Assembly: GCA_018609965.1 (NCBI GenBank)
Contig: JAHENP010000216.1
Span: 1-5,686, forward strand
Reading direction: 5' to 3'
From: Haloferacaceae archaeon
Lineage (GTDB): Archaea; Halobacteriota; Halobacteria; Halobacteriales; Haloferacaceae
DNA length: 5,686 nt
The notes beneath the pieces are model-generated. The model searched no databases. It saw nothing but the letters and a program-made list of their open reading frames with translations, and was not told the DNA's origin. Positions 1 through 4,972 of the stretch are shown in pieces; within the stretch, counting starts at the first letter, position 1; the number at the start of each line of letters is the position of its first letter. The position numbers and the translations under genes are program-made.

Positions 1-1274
1 ACGCGCCGGTCGACCGGCACCTCGACGACGCCGACGCCGCCGTCGACTCCGGCGACCAGAAGATCGAGTGGGCCCGCCAACATATGCCGATTCTCGCCGC
101 GTTGCGCGAGCAGTTCCGCGAGTCGGAGCCGTTCGCGGGCGAGACGGTCGGGATGGCGATGCACGTCGAGGCGACGACCGCGAACCTCGTCACCCTGTTG
201 GCGGACGGCGGTGCCGAGGTCGCGATCACCGGCTGTAACCCGCTTTCGACGCACGACGACGTGAGCGCCGCACTGAACGCCCGCGAGTCGATCACCTCCT
301 ACGCCGTCCGTGGCGTCGGTGACGACGACTACTACGCCGCCATCGAGTCCGTGATCGACCACGAGCCGACGATCACCGTCGACGACGGAATGGATATGAT
401 CGCGGCGATCCACGAGGACTACCCGGAGCTGATCGACACGATCGTCGGCGGCTGTGAGGAGACCACCACCGGCGTCCACCGACTGCGGGCGATGGACGAC
501 GACGGCGAACTCGACTACCCCGTGTTCGCGGTCAACGACACGCCGATGAAGCGGTTGTTCGACAACGTCCACGGCACCGGGGAGTCTGCGCTGTCGACGA
601 TTGTCCAGACGACCAACCTCTCGTTGGCCTCGAAGAACGTCGTCGTCGCCGGCTTCGGTGACTGTGGCCGCGGCGTCGCGAGCAAGGCCACCGGCCAGAA
701 CGCGAACGTGATCGTCTGTGAGGTCGACCCCCGGAAGGCGTTGGAGGCCCACATGGAGGGGTACGACGTACTGCCGATGGCGGAAGCCGCCGAGATCGGC
801 GACCTGTTCGTCACCACCACCGGCAACCGCGACGTGATCGGTCGCGAGCACTTTGAGGTGATGGACGACGGCGTCTTACTCGCCAACGCGGGCCACTTCG
901 ACGTGGAGGTGAACGTCGAGGAACTCGCCGACTACGCGGTCGACAGCGCCGAGATTCGGGACGGTGTCGAGGCGTTCGAGACGCCGGACGGCCGCCGACT
1001 CAACCTGCTCGCGGAAGGCCGACTCGTCAACCTCGCTGCACCGCTGGGTCAGGGTCACCCCGTGGAGGTGATGGACCAGAGCTTCGGCGTGCAGGCGGTC
1101 TGTGTCCGTGAACTCGCCGCCGACGGCGACTCCTACGACGCCGGTGTCCACGAGGTGCCCGACGCGCTCGACCGCGAGGTCGCCGAGGTCAAGCTCACTG
1201 CCGAGGGTGTCGCCCACGACGATCTGACGGACGACCAACGCGAGTACATGGGCTCCTGGCAACACGGCACCTGA
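1..1274 (+). CDS. ahcY: S-adenosyl-L-homocysteine hydrolase (5' end cut by the window)
   Basis: This cytoplasmic NAD-dependent enzyme reversibly splits S-adenosylhomocysteine into adenosine and homocysteine, removing the product that inhibits SAM-dependent methyltransferases. The frame is open from base 3 with family-like sequence before the ATG at 84 (ending KIEWARQHMPIL), so that ATG is internal and only a few N-terminal residues should be missing; 423 residues are visible. Seen in order: MAMHVEA with the substrate-binding His (about base 162), ITGCNPLSTHDD (225-260), EETTTGVH (about 456-479), the catalytic stretch MKRLFDN (546-566, with Lys at 549 and Asp at 561), the Rossmann loop GFGDCGRG (651-674) followed by an acidic residue at 720 for the NAD ribose, and LTDDQREYMGSWQHGT at the end. 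The protein stops there, without the Lys/Tyr C-terminal extension of the eukaryotic enzyme, as is usual for archaeal forms. Thr replaces the Cys after FDN found in the human enzyme (GTGES). Some archaeal homologues act on S-inosylhomocysteine instead; the sequence alone does not exclude this. Confidence 0.96.
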   Translation, partial: APVDRHLDDADAAVDSGDQKIEWARQHMPILAALREQFRESEPFAGETVGMAMHVEATTANLVTLLADGGAEVAITGCNPLSTHDDVSAALNARESITSYAVRGVGDDDYYAAIESVIDHEPTITVDDGMDMIAAIHEDYPELIDTIVGGCEETTTGVHRLRAMDDDGELDYPVFAVNDTPMKRLFDNVHGTGESALSTIVQTTNLSLASKNVVVAGFGDCGRGVASKATGQNANVIVCEVDPRKALEAHMEGYDVLPMAEAAEIGDLFVTTTGNRDVIGREHFEVMDDGVLLANAGHFDVEVNVEELADYAVDSAEIRDGVEAFETPDGRRLNLLAEGRLVNLAAPLGQGHPVEVMDQSFGVQAVCVRELAADGDSYDAGVHEVPDALDREVAEVKLTAEGVAHDDLTDDQREYMGSWQHGT

Positions 1275-1315
1275 CGACCACAACACACACGACTGCTGGG
1301 CGTGTACCGCCCTGA

Positions 1316-1519
1316 ATGGCAAGCCAGCCCTGTGACGGTTGCGGGAAGCAGGTCCCTGTCGCCGGCGGCGTCGCCAACCTCTGGACATTAGAGAAAGACA
1401 CCACCGGTGGAATCGAGCTGGAACTCGTCGACGGCACCGACCAGTTCCTTTGTTACGACTGTATCGAACGACTCCCGGACGACGAGGAGATCACTGCCGA
1501 CCACGTCGACCGGCTGTGA
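1316..1519 (+). CDS. Small two-CxxC protein, probable zinc-binding microprotein of unknown function
   Basis: This 67-residue acidic protein has Cys6-x2-Cys9 near its start and Cys46-x2-Cys49 (CYDC) after a 36-residue spacer, the layout of a four-cysteine zinc ribbon or treble-clef-like knuckle. The middle (NLWTLEKDTTGGIELELVDG) reads as two beta strands, and the C-terminus (PDDEEITADHVDRL) as a short acidic helix. It has no membrane segment or signal peptide. It resembles a haloarchaeal family of uncharacterised small CxxC proteins, possibly the one labelled DUF7561, but that name is from memory. It begins 41 bases after ahcY on the same strand with no clear TATA box or ribosome binding site, so co-transcription with ahcY is plausible. 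A perfect hairpin follows its stop codon by five bases. Zinc binding is inferred from the cysteines; the role is unknown. Confidence 0.85.
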   Translation: MASQPCDGCGKQVPVAGGVANLWTLEKDTTGGIELELVDGTDQFLCYDCIERLPDDEEITADHVDRL

Positions 1520-1524
1520 GACGG

Positions 1525-1547
1525 TCACGAGAGCAACGCTCTCGTGA
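1525..1547 (+). terminator. Hairpin 1: perfect 10-bp stem, 3-nt loop, just after the small CxxC gene
   Basis: Arms TCACGAGAGC (1525-1534) and GCTCTCGTGA (1538-1547) pair without mismatch around the loop AAC. It lies five bases past the stop codon of the CxxC gene. No T-run follows, unlike typical archaeal intrinsic termination, so it may be a 3'-end processing or stability element rather than a terminator. The inverted repeat is certain; the function is inferred. Confidence 0.65.
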
Positions 1548-1550
1548 GCA

Positions 1551-1582
1551 GACGAGAACGACTACTTGTCGTCGTTCTCGTC
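1551..1582. repeat. Hairpin 2: perfect 12-bp inverted repeat, 8-nt loop
   Basis: Arms GACGAGAACGAC (1551-1562) and GTCGTTCTCGTC (1571-1582) are exact reverse complements around TACTTGTC. It starts three bases after hairpin 1 and has the longest perfect stem in the array. The DNA symmetry also allows it to be read in the convergent dnaK transcript. Confidence 0.85.
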
Positions 1583-1585
1583 GAA

Positions 1586-1616
1586 TCGAGAAAGCTCACT
1601 CCGTTCGCTTTCTCGA
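1586..1616. repeat. Hairpin 3: perfect 10-bp inverted repeat with loop TCACTCCGTTC
   Basis: Arms TCGAGAAAGC (1586-1595) and GCTTTCTCGA (1607-1616) are exact reverse complements around an 11-nt loop. It starts three bases after hairpin 2. The loop matches that of hairpin 4 at 9 of 11 positions, although the stems are unrelated. Confidence 0.85.
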
Positions 1617-1620
1617 ACTA

Positions 1621-1648
1621 CGCTGGACTTCGCTCCGCTCGTCCAGCG
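1621..1648. repeat. Hairpin 4: perfect 8-bp inverted repeat with loop TTCGCTCCGCTC
   Basis: Arms CGCTGGAC (1621-1628) and GTCCAGCG (1641-1648) are exact reverse complements around a 12-nt loop whose last 11 bases resemble the hairpin 3 loop. It begins four bases after hairpin 3 and ends two bases before hairpin 5. Confidence 0.85.
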
Positions 1649-1650
1649 AG

Positions 1651-1692
1651 TTGAAGACGCCTCAGACTCTTACGAGTCTTCGTCGTCTTCAA
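1651..1692 (-). terminator. Hairpin 5: two-part stem enclosing the dnaK stop codon
   Basis: The outer arms TTGAAGACG (1651-1659) and CGTCTTCAA (1684-1692) form 9 bp, then comes a symmetric 4x4 internal loop, then an inner 6-bp stem, AGACTC (1664-1669) with GAGTCT (1674-1679). In the dnaK mRNA the inner loop reads GUAA, a GNRA tetraloop, and its UAA is the dnaK stop codon (complement of 1670-1672). The arms partly encode the acidic C-terminus. Whether it ends or protects the dnaK transcript is inference. Confidence 0.6.
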
Positions 1693-3577
1693 CGTCTTCG
1701 AAGTCGGCGTCGACAAACTCGTCGTCGTCTCCGTCACCCGCGGCACCGCCTGGCCCGCCCATGCCGCCGGGACCGGCCGCGCCGCCCATGCCGCCAGCGC
1801 CGCCCGGCCCGGCACCGCCTGCGGCACCGGCCTCGGCCTGTTGTTGGTACATCTGCTTGCCGACCTCCTGGAGCGCCGTCGATAGCGTCTCTGTCGCCTC
1901 CTCCAGTTCGTCGGTGGTCGCGTCCTCGTCGTCGAGCACCTCCTCGACGGCGTCGATCTCCTCGCGGATGTCCTCGGCCAACGAGTCGTCGATCTCCTCG
2001 TCGTTCTCCTCCAACAGGGTCTCGGCGCGTTGGACTGCGCCCTCGGCCTCGTTGCGGGCCTCGATCCGCTCGCGGCGACGCTGGTCTTCCTCCTCGTGGG
2101 CCTCGGCCTCCTCCTGCATCTCCTCGATCTCCTCGTCGGAGAGCCCGACACCACCCTCGATGGTGATGTCCTCGGCGGTTCCGGACCCCTGGTCCTCGGC
2201 GGAGACGTTGACGATCCCGTTCTCGTCGATGTCGAAGGAGACCTCGATCTGTGGCGTGCCGGCGGGCGCGGGCGGAATCCCGCTGAGCTGGAACGCACCC
2301 AACAGCTCGTTCTCCTCGGCGATCTCCCGTTCACCCTGGAACACGCGCACCTGGACTGACTGCTGGTTGTCCGCCGCGGTGGTGAAGATCTTCGACTCCT
2401 CGGTCGGGATTGTGGTGTTCTTCTCGATCAGCCGTTCGAACAACCCACCCTTCACCTCGATCCCCAACGACAACGGGGTCACGTCGAGCAAGACGAGATC
2501 GTCCACGTCACCCGACAGCACGCCGCCCTGGATCGCCGCGCCCAACCCGACGGCCTCGTCCGGGTTGACGTTCGCCTGCGGCTCTGTCCCCAACAGCTCC
2601 TCGACCTGTTGTTTCACCTGTGGCATCCGGGTCGACCCGCCGACCAAGATCGCCTCGTCGATGTCGCTCTTCGTGTAGCCGGCGTCGTCCAACGCCTGCT
2701 CCGTCGGCTGGACCGTCCGCTCGATCAGGTCCGCCGTGAGCGCCTCGAACTTCGCGCGCGTGATCGACTGTTCGAGGTTGAGTGCGCCGTCGTCCGTCGT
2801 CGCGATGAACGGGAGGTTGACGTTCGTCTCCTTGCGGGAGGAGAGTTCGATCTTCGCCTCCTCGGCGGCGTCTTTCAGCCGTTGGAGCGCCTGCCGGTCC
2901 TCGCGGAGGTCGATCCCGTGTTCCGCCTCGAACTCGTCGGCGAGGTGCTCGATGATCGCCTCGTCCCAGTCGTCACCACCCAGATCGTTGTCTCCGTTCG
3001 TCGCGACGACCTCGTAGACGCCGCCGCCGAGATCGAGAATCGACACGTCGAACGTCCCGCCGCCCAGGTCGTACACGAGGACGGTCTGGTCGGACTCGTC
3101 GTCGAGCCCGTACGCCATCGCCGCCGCCGTCGGCTCGTTGACGATCCGTTCGACCTCGAAGCCCGCGATCTCCCCGGCGTCTTTGGTCGCCTGCCGTTGG
3201 CTGTCCGAGAAGTACGCCGGCACCGTGATCACGGCACGCTCAACCTCCTCGCCGAGATACTCCTCGGCGTCGCGTTTGATCTTCTGGAGCGTCATCGCCG
3301 AGATCTGCTCGGGCGTGTACTCCTCACCGTCGACCGTGACGGTGTAGTCGTCGCCCATGTGCCGTTTGATCGACTGGATCGTCCGGTCCGGGTTCTGGAC
3401 CGCCTGGTTTTTCGCCGGCTTCCCGACCAGCCGTTCGTCGTCGTCGAACGCTACCACCGACGGTGTCGTACGGTCACCCTCCGCGTTGACGATGATCTCC
3501 GGGTCTTCTCCTTCCATCACCGCGAACGCCGAGTTCGTCGTCCCGAGGTCGATCCCGAGGATCTTGTCGCTCGCCAT
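1670..3577 (-). CDS. dnaK: Molecular chaperone DnaK (Hsp70)
   Basis: This cytoplasmic ATP-driven chaperone binds exposed hydrophobic segments of unfolded proteins with DnaJ and GrpE. The start chosen is the ATG at 3577 ([16 protein letters not shown]); the frame is open upstream but shows no family sequence there. It has 635 residues, normal for the family. Visible parts: phosphate loop IDLGTTNS (9-16), catalytic Lys71 in [18 protein letters not shown] (168-179), [12 protein letters not shown] (309-320), interdomain linker [12 protein letters not shown] (361-372), substrate-binding beta domain to about 480, helical lid to about 575, a Gly/Ala/Met-rich linker (583-614, with a 14-base motif repeated 27 bases apart at 1755 and 1782) and the acidic tail [19 protein letters not shown]. 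It lacks the roughly 24-residue insertion that E. coli DnaK has after IKR, and Asn replaces E. coli autophosphorylation Thr199 ([10 protein letters not shown]). Both traits match Gram-positive-type DnaK, fitting the accepted view that archaeal dnaK came from bacteria. No grpE or dnaJ adjoins it. Confidence 0.97.
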   Translation of the reverse strand: MASDKILGIDLGTTNSAFAVMEGEDPEIIVNAEGDRTTPSVVAFDDDERLVGKPAKNQAVQNPDRTIQSIKRHMGDDYTVTVDGEEYTPEQISAMTLQKIKRDAEEYLGEEVERAVITVPAYFSDSQRQATKDAGEIAGFEVERIVNEPTAAAMAYGLDDESDQTVLVYDLGGGTFDVSILDLGGGVYEVVATNGDNDLGGDDWDEAIIEHLADEFEAEHGIDLREDRQALQRLKDAAEEAKIELSSRKETNVNLPFIATTDDGALNLEQSITRAKFEALTADLIERTVQPTEQALDDAGYTKSDIDEAILVGGSTRMPQVKQQVEELLGTEPQANVNPDEAVGLGAAIQGGVLSGDVDDLVLLDVTPLSLGIEVKGGLFERLIEKNTTIPTEESKIFTTAADNQQSVQVRVFQGEREIAEENELLGAFQLSGIPPAPAGTPQIEVSFDIDENGIVNVSAEDQGSGTAEDITIEGGVGLSDEEIEEMQEEAEAHEEEDQRRRERIEARNEAEGAVQRAETLLEENDEEIDDSLAEDIREEIDAVEEVLDDEDATTDELEEATETLSTALQEVGKQMYQQQAEAGAAGGAGPGGAGGMGGAAGPGGMGGPGGAAGDGDDDEFVDADFEDVEDDEDS

Positions 3578-3604
3578 CTTACTTACCGATACCGGCTTGT
3601 GCGG

Positions 3605-3610
3605 CTTAAA
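3605..3610 (-). promoter_or_regulatory. Putative TATA element of dnaK
   Basis: On the minus strand this reads TTTAAG, in an otherwise GC-rich stretch, with AGTAACC just upstream as a possible BRE. It ends 27 bases before the dnaK ATG, so transcription would start within a few bases of the start codon and give a leaderless or nearly leaderless mRNA. No strong Shine-Dalgarno sequence lies before the ATG, which fits. This is inferred from spacing only. Confidence 0.55.
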
Positions 3611-3698
3611 GGTTACTGGATCGACCGGAGCCGTCTCACGACGTATCCCGGTGCCCTCTTGCGATTCTCCGTCTAGGTCTGGGGTGGTGGTGAGAACA

Positions 3699-3704
3699 TT
3701 TATA
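3699..3704. promoter_or_regulatory. Strong near-symmetric TATA box in the centre of the divergent region
   Basis: The plus strand reads ACATTTATATCG, the best TATA match in the window. TTTATA on plus would start RNA near 3728-3732, giving a leader of about 110 bases before the protease ATG at 3841. On minus the same bases read GATATAAATG and would start RNA near 3672, giving dnaK a leader of about 95 bases. The purine-rich GAGAACA on its left favours the plus direction. Which gene it serves cannot be settled from sequence. Confidence 0.5.
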
Positions 3705-3810
3705 TCGAACCTCTCGGGCACCCGGAGGCGCGAGCGGGGTGTTCGGGGACATGGCAGCGACAGTTGTCTGGGTCCGTGCCGATTGCACTCCGACGGGGGG
3801 GACCGACACC

Positions 3811-3817
3811 CTTACCA
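3811..3817 (+). promoter_or_regulatory. Weak TATA-like element for a leaderless protease mRNA
   Basis: CTTACCA begins 30 bases before the ATG at 3841, the spacing expected for a leaderless haloarchaeal transcript. The match to TTTATA is poor, so the stronger box at 3699-3704 may be the main promoter instead. Confidence 0.3.
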
Positions 3818-3840
3818 TTCGACCGACCGGAGCCGACGGC

Positions 3841-4329
3841 ATGGGATTGTTCCGGTCGAGCGAGCTGCTGGGGATCGCTCGGGAGACCCTCGATTTCGTG
3901 TTAGAGGCCTCGCGAGACGCCCACCCGAACGAGTACATGGGCTTCTTCGCCGACACTCCGGCGAGTGATCTCGGGCTCGACCGGCGCGGCACAGTCATCA
4001 CGGACGTGCTCGTCGTCCCGGGAACGGAGTCGAACCCCTACTCGGCGACGGTGAAGGAACACCAGATTCCCGCGGGTGGGAAGACGGTCGGCTCCGTCCA
4101 CTCCCACCCGAACGGGGTGTTGCGGCCGAGCGACGCCGACCTCCGGACGTTCCACGCCGGCAAGGTCCACGTCATCGTCGGCCACCCGTACGGCCGCCGG
4201 GACTGGCGCGCCTTCGACCGCGACGGCGACCGGACGAGCCTCGACGTGATCGACGTCGAACTGCCGGACGACGACGCGTTCTTCGACTTCGACCAGGCCG
4301 ACATCGACGCGGAACTCGACGACCAGTGA
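3841..4329 (+). CDS. JAMM/MPN+ zinc metalloprotease, probable desampylase (HvJAMM2-like)
   Basis: This 162-residue single-domain protein carries the complete JAMM isopeptidase signature: Glu31 in NEYMGF as the catalytic acid/base, then His87-Ser-His89 (SVHSHPNG), seven residues, Ser97, two residues, Asp100. His87, His89 and Asp100 should hold the zinc. Archaeal members such as Haloferax HvJAMM1 cleave isopeptide-linked ubiquitin-like SAMP proteins from their targets, so a cytoplasmic desampylase is the likely role; the closest family is probably HvJAMM2, from memory. The C-terminal tail is acidic (ELPDDDAFFDFDQADIDAELDDQ). The start at 3841 (MGLFRSSELLGIA) was chosen because the conserved fold begins there; in-frame starts at 3739 (GTG) and 3751 (ATG) would add about 34 or 30 residues that look non-conserved. 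It is divergent from dnaK and lies 79 bases before ribL on the same strand. Confidence 0.9.
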   Translation: MGLFRSSELLGIARETLDFVLEASRDAHPNEYMGFFADTPASDLGLDRRGTVITDVLVVPGTESNPYSATVKEHQIPAGGKTVGSVHSHPNGVLRPSDADLRTFHAGKVHVIVGHPYGRRDWRAFDRDGDRTSLDVIDVELPDDDAFFDFDQADIDAELDDQ

Positions 4330-4408
4330 CCGACCGACGACCGACGGGTCGACTGACGGGCAGTGATCGACGGACGAGCGGTGACCGACGAGTGACGAAC
4401 GACGAGCA
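4330..4408 (+). repeat. 79-bp degenerate CGA/GAC-rich spacer between the protease gene and ribL
   Basis: The spacer contains about a dozen CGA triplets, mostly as GACG, CGAC and TGAC, and very few T residues on the plus strand. The pattern is visible by eye but has no fixed unit length. It includes several TGA stops, so it is not a coding link. No TATA box or strong ribosome binding site stands out; only a GAG lies close to the ribL ATG. Confidence 0.5.
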
Positions 4409-4915
4409 ATGACAGACGACACCGGCGGTCGCGACGACCCGACCGCCACGAACCCAGACGAGCCGGACGACACCGCCGACAGTCGGGTCGTTCTCGCACA
4501 GGGCACCTTCGATCTGATCCACCCCGGGCACCTCCACTACCTCTCTGAGGCGGCCGCACACGGGGACGAACTCCACGTCGTCGTCGCCCGGCGGGAGAAC
4601 GTCTCGCACAAACCGACACCGGTGTGTCCCGACCGCCAGCGCCGTGACGTACTGGACGCGCTCGCGGTCGTCGACGCCGCCCACGTCGGCCACCCCGACG
4701 ACTACTTCGTCCCGGTCGAACGGATCGACCCGGACGTGATCGTGTTGGGGTTCGACCAACACCACGACCCCGACGCGATCCGCGACCAGCTCCGCGACCG
4801 CGGGCTCGACTGTGAGGTGACTCGTGCGTCCGCCCGCGACCCGGCCTACGACGGGGAGATTCTCTCCTCGAACGAGATTGCCGACCGACTGGTCGAGCGA
4901 GCAGACGGGGAGTGA
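4409..4915 (+). CDS. ribL: FAD synthase, archaeal RibL-type nucleotidyltransferase
   Basis: This 168-residue protein belongs to the cytidylyltransferase-like nucleotidyltransferases and matches the archaeal FAD synthase type, which transfers AMP from ATP to FMN to make FAD in the cytoplasm. Seen: the glycine-rich start of the fold, [19 protein letters not shown] (27-45), with the nucleotide-binding HxGH motif at His38-Pro-Gly-His41; [13 protein letters not shown] (57-69) and [12 protein letters not shown] (74-85), typical of Rib[11 protein letters not shown] (111-120); and ILSSNEI (151-157), standing in for the ISSTxIR-type motif. The first 25 residues are a low-complexity acidic extension before the fold, so translation could begin later, but no Met or Val is suitably placed near residue 26. 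The upstream JAMM gene on the same strand suggests co-transcription. Glycerol-3-phosphate or another cytidylyltransferase is the main alternative, but the overall pattern favours FAD synthase. Confidence 0.87.
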   Translation: MTDDTGGRDDPTATNPDEPDDTADSRVVLAQGTFDLIHPGHLHYLSEAAAHGDELHVVVARRENVSHKPTPVCPDRQRRDVLDALAVVDAAHVGHPDDYFVPVERIDPDVIVLGFDQHHDPDAIRDQLRDRGLDCEVTRASARDPAYDGEILSSNEIADRLVERADGE

Positions 4916-4972
4916 CGACGCTGTCGGCCAGTCACCGTCACTACGACGCTACACTGTCTGTGTCCCCACCGT

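Noticed and set aside
84..1274. ATG at 84 as the true start of ahcY
   Set aside because: The frame is open to base 3 and the preceding residues, including KIEWARQH, fit the conserved N-terminal helix of the family, so the real start is before the window.
1525..1692. CRISPR array or insertion-sequence remnant as explanation of the hairpins
   Set aside because: There are no equal-length direct repeats with spacers, no transposase fragment and no target-site duplication that I can see.
1755..1795. Repeated CCGCCCATGCCGCC in the dnaK 3' region
   Set aside because: It encodes the Gly/Met-rich linker typical of DnaK and is explained by protein low complexity.
1339..2166. 275-residue plus-strand frame running through the hairpin array into dnaK
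   Set aside because: Its product is extremely Arg-rich with no domain; it crosses five hairpins and overlaps two convincing genes in the wrong frame.
1566..3676. Long plus-strand open frames opposite dnaK (1566-2678 and 2609-3676)
   Set aside because: They are antisense shadows of a highly biased GC-rich gene. The proteins are Ser/Pro- or Arg/Val-rich with no recognisable domain, and do not have the acidic composition of the real genes here. Open frames opposite dnaK are a known artefact.
3578..3721. 48-residue N-terminal extension of DnaK (start at 3721)
   Set aside because: DnaK proteins begin a few residues before GIDLGTTN; the extension is unlike the family and contains the likely promoter.
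3901..4765. Minus-strand open frames opposite the protease and ribL genes
   Set aside because: They are Arg/Val-rich shadow frames with no domain, opposite two genes with clear catalytic motifs.
4916..4972. Terminator between ribL and the transducer gene
   Set aside because: I see no strong stem or T-run in these 57 bases on either strand.
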